This document shows, in pieces, positions 4,982 through 9,124 of a DNA stretch of 9,124 bases; positions within the stretch are counted from its first letter, which is position 1; every line of letters begins with the position of its first letter. The DNA lies in assembly GCA_002338605.1 (NCBI GenBank), contig DDIP01000141.1:547-9670 (forward strand), read 5' to 3'. Made by a program: the position numbers and the translations under genes. The notes under the pieces are model-generated. The model was not told the DNA's origin. It ran no database searches and was given only the letters and a program-made list of their open reading frames with translations. This DNA is from Proteobacteria bacterium UBA1847 (GTDB lineage Bacteria > Pseudomonadota > Gammaproteobacteria > Steroidobacterales > Woeseiaceae).

Positions 4982-5021
4982 GCCGCGTCACTACAGCGCT
5001 TCGCACTGGTAGTGACGCGGC
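4982..5021. repeat. Perfect 13-bp inverted repeat near the element/chromosome border
   Basis: Arms 4982-4994 and 5009-5021 are exact complements (core CGCGTCACTAC / GTAGTGACGCG) around a 14-base loop. It is the longest perfect dyad in the gene-poor stretch and lies at its right edge, 266 bases before the end of the thioesterase gene. No T run follows on either side, so it is not a standard intrinsic terminator. A protein-binding or recombination site, or a REP-like element, are possibilities. Confidence 0.55.
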
Positions 5022-5052
5022 AGGCGGCCGGGCCAGTCTGCCAAATCGAACA

Positions 5053-5209
5053 TCATTTGCCTGTTCGGCGCCCTGAATGCACGGTCCACCCTCGGACCAG
5101 CAGGCTCGAAACTCCGATCAACGCACCGAACGGGCCAACCGGCCAGCGGAGTGGCGGATAAAAATACGATGATGTTGCGCAGGTCCGCACGGCTGACTTG
5201 GAGTTCCAT
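5053..5209 (-). pseudogene. Possible small broken gene for a hydrophobic protein
   Basis: From an ATG at 5209 the minus strand encodes MELQVSRADLRNIIVFLSAT followed by PLAG. The frame then turns into low-complexity arginine/proline-rich sequence. Shifting by one base at GGTTGG (about 5141-5146) gives a more protein-like continuation, GPFGALIGVSSLLVRGWTV, ending at TGA 5053-5055. Joined, this would be a roughly 50-residue protein with two hydrophobic stretches. It lies 77 bases downstream of the thioesterase on the same strand. The AAGGAG site abuts the ATG, too close for a normal Shine-Dalgarno. No homology is recognised and chance is quite possible. Confidence 0.2.
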
Positions 5210-5286
5210 CTCCTTGTCGGCGTATAGGTTTCAATTCCGTCGCTAGACTCTGAGTGCCGGCGGCCATGCGGCGCTGTCGCTGTGGT

Positions 5287-5784
5287 TCATTCGATCGATC
5301 CACTGTTCACGCCGTAGTTGCGACTCGTCTTGCTGGCCCTACCAGCCAGACGTGAGGTGCCATCGGGCTCCGGTACGACGGCCGTGGACAGGTGCGCGGC
5401 GCAAATGGGCCGGCCGCCTTCGTCTACGATATCGATAGTCCAGAATTGCATCCGACGCCCGAGCTTCAGCGGGCGGGCCGTCCCGATGATGTTCCCACTG
5501 CGAACACCGTTCATATGCGTCGCACTGATATCCACGCCGACGACACCGAAACCTTCGTCACAGGCAAGCAGGCCGCCGACCGAACCGAGTGTTTCCGCGA
5601 GGACGCAAGAGACACCGCCGTGCAGCAAACCGTAAGGTTGTTGCGTACGCGGCTCGACCTGAAGATCTCCGCGGACAAAATCCTCGCCGATCTCCGTGAT
5701 CCGGATGCCGAGCACGTCACTCGCGCATCCCTGCGCCGCGGCGTTAAGTACCGTTAAGTCCACGGGTTTCTTCCAGATATTCAT
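5287..5784 (-). CDS. Hotdog-fold acyl-CoA thioesterase (PaaI/YdiI family)
   Basis: A 165-residue protein. The core (about 4-137) matches YdiI/MenI-type thioesterases, which hydrolyse acyl- or aroyl-CoA in the cytoplasm: the start IWKKPVDLTVLNA, then TQQPYGLLHGGVSCVLAETLGS (48-69 region) with H55 and the likely catalytic E64, the strand VVGVDISATHMNGVRSG, and RPLKLGRRMQFWTIDIVDE. Family members as I know them end near LSTAVV, so the last 25 to 28 residues (from PEPDGTSRLAG) are an unexplained polar extension. E. coli YdiI acts in menaquinone synthesis on DHNA-CoA; no menaquinone genes are near, so the substrate here is unknown. The ATG at 5784 has only a weak purine-rich site upstream. DoxX lies 103 bases upstream on the same strand with a strong hairpin between them, so the two are probably separate units. 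Confidence 0.86.
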   Translation of the reverse strand: MNIWKKPVDLTVLNAAAQGCASDVLGIRITEIGEDFVRGDLQVEPRTQQPYGLLHGGVSCVLAETLGSVGGLLACDEGFGVVGVDISATHMNGVRSGNIIGTARPLKLGRRMQFWTIDIVDEGGRPICAAHLSTAVVPEPDGTSRLAGRASKTSRNYGVNSGSIE

Positions 5785-5821
5785 CGTGTGCCGGCTTTCC
5801 AGTTCATTGGCATTATCCAGA

Positions 5822-5860
5822 TGGCCCGGTTGGCAGGCTTCCTAAGCCTGCACCGGGCCA
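5822..5860. terminator. Strong hairpin between doxX and the thioesterase gene
   Basis: TGGCCCGG / CCGGGCCA (5822-5829 / 5853-5860) and GCAGGCTT / AAGCCTGC (5833-5840 / 5844-5851) stack into a hairpin of 16 to 17 pairs with a three-base loop and a two-base bulge. It lies just downstream of the doxX stop on the minus strand and probably defines the 3' end of that message. No T run follows on either strand, so it may be REP-like or need another factor. Confidence 0.55.
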
Positions 5861-5887
5861 CCCCTTTCAGACCGCATCATCTTTAGC

Positions 5888-6334
5888 CTAGCGGGTGTTA
5901 CCGAAGAACAAGCGATCCAATGATGCGTGCCCGGCGCCGCTGATAGCCAGTGAAACCGATGCGGCCAGCAAAGCCAGGCCGAACTCGTAGCCGTTGTTGC
6001 TGAGGAACAGGCCGTTGCCGGCGTGTGCTGCAAAGATTGCGACGACCATAGTAAAGGCCAGTACCGCAGCGGCCGGACGTACCAGCAGACCGACGATCAG
6101 GGCCAATCCACCAAAGAACTCGGCGCCGCCGGCGAGAAGGGCCATCAGGTAGCCGGGCTCCAGGCCGATCGAAGCCAGCCACTGGCCGGTGCCCTCAAGG
6201 CCGTAGCCGCCAAACCAGCCGAACATCTTCTGCGCACCATGGGCGATAAAGATAATGCCGACCGGAATACGCAGGGCGATGGGGCCCCATCCTGCCTCGC
6301 TTGCAATGAGGCGCTGTAATTGTGTTTTGAACAT
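5888..6334 (-). CDS. DoxX-family membrane protein
   Basis: A 148-residue integral membrane protein from the ATG at 6334, chosen because AAGGAGAG lies four bases upstream and the length fits the family; the frame is open further upstream but that part does not look like protein. Four hydrophobic segments are visible, roughly at 17-36 (ALRIPVGIIFIAHGAQKMFG), 56-80 (around GAEFFGGLALIVGLLV), 82-102 (AAAVLAFTMVVAIFAAH) and 115-135 (GLALLAASVSLAISGAG), ending SLDRLFFGNTR. DoxX proteins are linked to quinone, thiol or sulfur redox, often without a defined reaction. It is divergent from the LysR gene, with the glutathionyl-hydroquinone reductase beyond it; E. coli likewise has the DoxX gene yqjF beside yqjG. 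This suggests a shared role in quinone or electrophile handling under LysR control. Confidence 0.88.
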   Translation of the reverse strand: MFKTQLQRLIASEAGWGPIALRIPVGIIFIAHGAQKMFGWFGGYGLEGTGQWLASIGLEPGYLMALLAGGAEFFGGLALIVGLLVRPAAAVLAFTMVVAIFAAHAGNGLFLSNNGYEFGLALLAASVSLAISGAGHASLDRLFFGNTR

Positions 6335-6386
6335 GGAACTCTCCTTCTTCTGTGCCCCAAAGGCACCCACTTGTGAAGTAACTGTG

Positions 6387-6441
6387 ACGATCATTGGGAG
6401 TCTTGCCTCCAGATCGTTAGCGGCTGCGACGCCATGCCGCT
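6387..6441. promoter_or_regulatory. Dyads in the doxX-lysR divergent intergenic region, candidate operators
   Basis: Between the divergent genes (6335-6520) lies an interrupted dyad, ACGATC (6387-6392) / GATCGT (6412-6417) with inner GGAG (6397-6400) / CTCC (6407-6410). A second one follows, AGCGGC (6419-6424) / GCCGCT (6436-6441). LysR-type regulators usually bind such dyads between themselves and a divergent target. An extended -10-like TGCTAAATT (6484-6492) could serve lysR. No perfect T-N11-A box stands out. Confidence 0.3.
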
Positions 6442-6520
6442 GCCTAGAGTACACCGTAATTGCTGCGCAAGGTGAGATAAACATGCTAAATTGAGATGGA
6501 CTGGACCGAATTCGTGAACA

Positions 6521-7417
6521 ATGGATCGATTCCTCGAGATGAAGACTTTTGCTGCGGTGGTCGAAGCCGGCAGCTTCGTCGGCGCCGCGGATGTGCTCGG
6601 GCATTCCAAGGCCGCCGTGTCTCGTTACATAAATGAGCTCGAATCACGCCTCGGCGTGCGGCTGCTGCACCGAACCACGCGGCGCCTGTCCCTGACCCCT
6701 GAGGGCGAGGTGTTCTTGCGTCGCTGCCGGGACTTGCTGGCCGATCTCGACGACGCCGAGGCCGAAATCACCTCGAAAAGCGACACCGCACGCGGTCTGC
6801 TGCGGATCAACGTGCCGGTGACTTTCGGCATTCGTTGCCTGGCACCGCTATGGGGGACCTTTCGCGATCGCCACCCGGAGGTGCGCCTCGACATTACGCT
6901 CGTCGATCGACTGGTCGACCTGGTTGAGGAAGGCTACGACCTGGCGATTCGCATCGGGAAGCTGAGCAGTTCGAGTTTGGTCGCCAGGCGGCTGGCGGCT
7001 ACTCGCCTGCTGGTCTGTGCGTCTCCTGACTACCTGGCCGAGCACGGTACTCCGGCACACCCGAGCGAACTCGCCGATCACGCCGTTATCGGTTACAGCT
7101 ACTGGTCGGCCGGCGATGAGTGGACTCTGGAAGGTCCCGATGGGACGGTCACGGTTCGGACACGCGCGAGCATCTACACGAACAACGGCGATACCTGCCT
7201 CGCGGCGGCGCTGGCGGGACAGGGCATCATCCTGCAACCGGACTTCGTCGTTGGCGAGGACATCGAATCGGGCGCGCTGGTGGAGCTCTGTCCTGAATAC
7301 ACCGCAGGCGAACTGGGTGTGTATGCCGTCTATCCCTCGCGCCGTTTTCTTGCGCCGAAGTTGCGAGTGCTTATCGCGTTTCTGACCGAACACCTGGGTC
7401 AAACACCCGCCGACTGA
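6521..7417 (+). CDS. LysR-family transcriptional regulator
   Basis: A 298-residue protein of normal LTTR length. The winged HTH is at about 1-60: MDRFLEMKTFAAVVEAGSF, then GAADVLGHSKAAVSRYINELE and RLGVRLLHRTTRRLSLT. A helical linker (65-88) leads to a LysR substrate-binding domain (about 90-292) with GLLRINVPVTFG, DLAIRIGKL and GDTCLAAALAGQGIILQPDFVV. This subtype resembles the CrgA/YhaJ-like group. In E. coli, YhaJ controls yqjF and responds to aromatic or hydroquinone-type compounds. The setting here, doxX divergent and glutathionyl-hydroquinone reductase downstream, makes a similar sensor role likely but inferred. The ATG at 6521 is the first in frame after a stop, with no strong Shine-Dalgarno, which suits low regulator expression. 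Confidence 0.92.
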   Translation: MDRFLEMKTFAAVVEAGSFVGAADVLGHSKAAVSRYINELESRLGVRLLHRTTRRLSLTPEGEVFLRRCRDLLADLDDAEAEITSKSDTARGLLRINVPVTFGIRCLAPLWGTFRDRHPEVRLDITLVDRLVDLVEEGYDLAIRIGKLSSSSLVARRLAATRLLVCASPDYLAEHGTPAHPSELADHAVIGYSYWSAGDEWTLEGPDGTVTVRTRASIYTNNGDTCLAAALAGQGIILQPDFVVGEDIESGALVELCPEYTAGELGVYAVYPSRRFLAPKLRVLIAFLTEHLGQTPAD

Positions 7418-7450
7418 CCGCACACTGCCGGGCCACGATTATCTCAATTG

Positions 7451-7469
7451 CTGGAACAATGCATTCCAG
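7451..7469. promoter_or_regulatory. Inverted repeat upstream of the hydroquinone reductase gene
   Basis: CTGGAA (7451-7456) and TTCCAG (7464-7469) form a dyad with a seven-base spacer, about 87 bases before the reductase ATG. A shorter ATTGA-T-TCAAT dyad (7492-7502) follows. Size and position suit an activator site, for example for the neighbouring LysR protein; no matching copy was found in the doxX-lysR gap, so the link is weak. Confidence 0.28.
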
Positions 7470-7555
7470 TTTGGCCCGTTTAACTAATCCGATTGATTCA
7501 ATAAGCTGTTTCTCGTTGACAGACTTTTTACAGGCATTCAATCGGAGGCGAAATC

Positions 7556-8497
7556 ATGCTGGTCAATGGACAATGGAAAGCGAAGTGGGACCCGGTGCAG
7601 TCGCAAGACGACGTGGGGCGGTTTGTTCGGCAGGATTCCCAGTTCCGCAACTGGATCACGCCTGACGGCAGCCCGGGTCCGACCGGTACGGGCGGGTTCG
7701 CCGCAGAACCCGACAGATACCATCTATACGTTGGGCTCATCTGCCCGTGGGCATCACGCGTGCTGATGGTGCGCGCATTAAAGGGACTCGAGGACCTGAT
7801 CTCGGTATCCGTTGTCAATCCGTCGTTGACCGACGAGGGTTGGCGCTTTGGTGATTTCCCCGGTGCCGACAGCGACGACGTAAACGGTGCAACGTTCCTG
7901 CACGAACAGTACACGCGGGTCGATCCGTCATTTACCGGCCGTGCCACGGTGCCCGTACTGTGGGACAAGCAAACCGGCACGATCGTCAACAACGAGTCGG
8001 CCGACATCATCAGGATGCTGAATACCGCGTTCGATTACTTGACCGATTCGACAGTCGACCTCTACCCGGCGGAACTCGCCGCGGAGATCGATGAGCTCAA
8101 CGATGAGCTCTACAGCAAGCTCAACAACGGCGTTTACCAGGCCGGTTTTGCAACGACCCAGGCCGCTTACGAGGAAGCCTACGCCAACGTTTTTGAAATG
8201 CTCGATACGCTGGAGCAGCGACTCGCCGACGAACGCCGGTACCTGTTCGGCCCGGCGTTGACCGAAAGCGATATTCGCTTGTTCGTCACGCTGGTTCGTT
8301 TCGACCTCGCGTACTACGGGCTCTTCAAGTGCAACCGCAACCTGCTGGCGCAGATGCCGAATCTTTCAGCGTACGTGCAACGCATCAGGTCGTTGCCCGG
8401 CATCGATGCGACGGTTAACTCGACCCATATCAAGCACGGCTATTACTCGATTCAGGCGCTGAATCCCAACGGGATTGTGCCGCTGGGTCCGGCATAG
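7556..8497 (+). CDS. yqjG: Glutathionyl-hydroquinone reductase (Xi-class GST, YqjG-like)
   Basis: A 313-residue cytoplasmic enzyme that reduces glutathionyl-hydroquinones to hydroquinones with glutathione. The thioredoxin-like domain holds the catalytic motif YVGLICPWASR with Cys63, the same position as in E. coli YqjG; the usual His after CPWA is Ser here. The motifs LISVSVVNP, TVPVLWDKQTGTIVNNESADIIRMLN, NNGVYQAGFATTQ and the C-terminal helical domain with LTESDIRLFVTLVRFD are all characteristic. The protein ends at GIVPLGPA, slightly shorter than YqjG. GGAGG seven bases before the ATG at 7556 fixes the start. The FMN reductase gene follows after 36 bases, so they form an operon. Together with doxX and lysR this is a quinone-detoxification module. 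Confidence 0.93.
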   Translation: MLVNGQWKAKWDPVQSQDDVGRFVRQDSQFRNWITPDGSPGPTGTGGFAAEPDRYHLYVGLICPWASRVLMVRALKGLEDLISVSVVNPSLTDEGWRFGDFPGADSDDVNGATFLHEQYTRVDPSFTGRATVPVLWDKQTGTIVNNESADIIRMLNTAFDYLTDSTVDLYPAELAAEIDELNDELYSKLNNGVYQAGFATTQAAYEEAYANVFEMLDTLEQRLADERRYLFGPALTESDIRLFVTLVRFDLAYYGLFKCNRNLLAQMPNLSAYVQRIRSLPGIDATVNSTHIKHGYYSIQALNPNGIVPLGPA

Positions 8498-8533
8498 CCG
8501 TTCTTCAACCCTAACCACACAGGAGTACCAGAA

Positions 8534-9097
8534 ATGAAAGTACTGGCAATATCCGGGAGTCTGCGAAAACAGTCCTACAACACGGCCTTGCTGCAGGCAG
8601 CGAGAGACGTTGCGCCAAAGGGAATGGACATTCAATTTGCGGACATCACAGCCGTCCCGGCCTACGACTCCGACGTCCAGGCCGCCGGATTTCCTGCAGC
8701 CGTCATACAGCTGGCGTCGGCGATACGTGAGGCCGACGGCGTTTTGATTGCGACCCCGGAGTACAATTACTCGATTCCCGGCATTTTGAAAAATGCCATA
8801 GATTGGGTCAGTCGGGTCGACGAGCAGCCGTTCGATGGCAAGGCCATCGCCATCGTCGGTGCATCGATGGGCAATCTTGGTACTGCGCGAGCGCAGTATC
8901 ACTTGCGGCAGATTTTCGTGTTCCTGAACGGTCTCGTCATGAATCGTCCCGAAGTCTTTGTTGGTGCGGCTCATGAGAAGTTTGATGACGATGGTACGCT
9001 GATCGACTCGGAGACCGGGGAGTTTCTCGCCGGCTTCATGAGACAGTTTGCGGTGTGGATTGAAACGACGAAACCCGTCGCGCGGGTAAGCGCGTGA
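8534..9097 (+). CDS. NADPH-dependent FMN reductase (ChrR/YieF-like quinone reductase)
   Basis: A 187-residue flavodoxin-fold oxidoreductase. The FMN-binding signature GSLRKQSYN (8-16) follows the first strand MKVLAIS. TPEYNYSIPGILKNAIDW (75-92) is the second FMN loop and IAIVGASMGNLGTARAQYHLR the third, as in ChrR, YieF and Azr proteins. These enzymes use NAD(P)H to reduce quinones, chromate or azo compounds, often by two electrons, avoiding semiquinone radicals. AGGAG eight to nine bases before the ATG supports the start. It is the second gene of an operon with the glutathionyl-hydroquinone reductase, which fits joint quinone reduction. The exact substrate cannot be told from sequence. Only 27 bases follow the stop in this window. 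Confidence 0.91.
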   Translation: MKVLAISGSLRKQSYNTALLQAARDVAPKGMDIQFADITAVPAYDSDVQAAGFPAAVIQLASAIREADGVLIATPEYNYSIPGILKNAIDWVSRVDEQPFDGKAIAIVGASMGNLGTARAQYHLRQIFVFLNGLVMNRPEVFVGAAHEKFDDDGTLIDSETGEFLAGFMRQFAVWIETTKPVARVSA

Positions 9098-9124
9098 CAG
9101 GTTCCGATTTTCGGGAAAAGGATT

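Larger units (their letters stand above)
4216..5052. repeat. Gene-poor stretch packed with inverted repeats
   Basis: No protein gene is convincing here. Perfect or near-perfect dyads lie at 4356-4398 (9 bp), 4427-4476 (8 bp), 4499-4519 (8 bp), 4529-4559 (6 plus 5 bp), 4564-4594 (6 bp with inner 4 bp), 4606-4652 (8 bp with G-U), 4665-4684 (7 bp), 4689-4710 (7 bp around GTATAC), 4794-4826 (6 plus 6 bp, one mismatch), 4857-4885 (8 bp) and 4982-5021 (13 bp). Chance would give perhaps one 8-bp dyad with a short loop in this length. The stretch may be one or more long structured RNAs, a phage-type immunity region or recombination sites. It lies between int2 and chromosomal-looking genes. Confidence 0.6.

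Noticed and set aside
4356..5021. CRISPR array
   Set aside because: The dyads differ in sequence and spacing; no repeated unit of 20 to 40 bases is present and no cas gene is nearby.
4206..5052. Integron attC array
   Set aside because: Core sites GTTRRRY occur only sporadically (for example GTTGGGT near 4229 and 4594) and do not bracket the dyads; int2 is not an IntI-type integrase and there are no cassette genes between dyads.
6335..6604. N-terminal extension of DoxX to 6604
   Set aside because: The extra 90 residues lack family features, overlap the divergent lysR gene, and a strong Shine-Dalgarno precedes the ATG at 6334.
6848..7423. 191-codon minus-strand frame opposite lysR
   Set aside because: It is entirely antisense to a clear LysR gene, with no recognisable motif.
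7516..7542. TTGACA as a promoter -35 for the hydroquinone reductase operon
   Set aside because: No acceptable -10 lies 16 to 18 bases downstream; that position overlaps the Shine-Dalgarno just before the ATG at 7556.

Overview
The window looks like accessory DNA joined to a chromosomal segment of a moderately high-GC proteobacterium, most likely a gammaproteobacterium. The pointers are the HigB2/HigA2-type toxin-antitoxin pair, a tRNA-Arg(ACG) fragment with gammaproteobacterial features, and a DoxX / LysR / glutathionyl-hydroquinone reductase cluster like the yqjF-yqjG-yhaJ region of enterics. No species can be named from the sequence alone.

Layout. (1) 1-873 is the 3' part of a DDE transposase (integrase-core family) cut by the window edge. 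(2) 907-1584 is a toxin-antitoxin operon whose promoter lies inside a near-perfect palindrome and whose predicted transcript start falls at the toxin ATG. (3) 1719-1764 is the 3' piece of a tRNA-Arg gene followed by its own intrinsic terminator; the 5' half of the tRNA is missing, so this is a recombination scar or attachment site. (4) 1809-3990 holds three minus-strand genes: a tyrosine integrase next to the tRNA scar (int1), a small AlpA/excisionase-like HTH gene overlapping it by 112 bases, and a second, unrelated-looking tyrosine integrase (int2). The Shine-Dalgarno of int1 sits in the loop of a perfect 11-bp hairpin that also holds its start codon. (5) 4046-5052 has no convincing protein gene but is unusually rich in inverted repeats. 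It contains a candidate structured RNA of about 160 nt with promoter and intrinsic terminator, and a stretch resembling the C4/CI antisense immunity RNAs of P1/P4-type phages and satellites. (6) From about 5287 rightwards there is orderly chromosomal content: a hotdog thioesterase, a DoxX membrane protein, a divergent LysR regulator, a glutathionyl-hydroquinone reductase and an NADPH-dependent FMN reductase.

How it fits together. The left and middle parts read as two or more integrated elements stacked at a tRNA-Arg site, or decayed remnants of them. Their control appears to use RNA structure and overlapping genes (int1 start hairpin, candidate antisense RNA). The right part is a plausible quinone/electrophile detoxification module: LysR senses an aromatic or quinone compound, the glutathionyl-hydroquinone reductase and the flavin reductase reduce quinone adducts, and DoxX is the membrane partner transcribed divergently. 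The least explained and most interesting stretch is 4040-5052.
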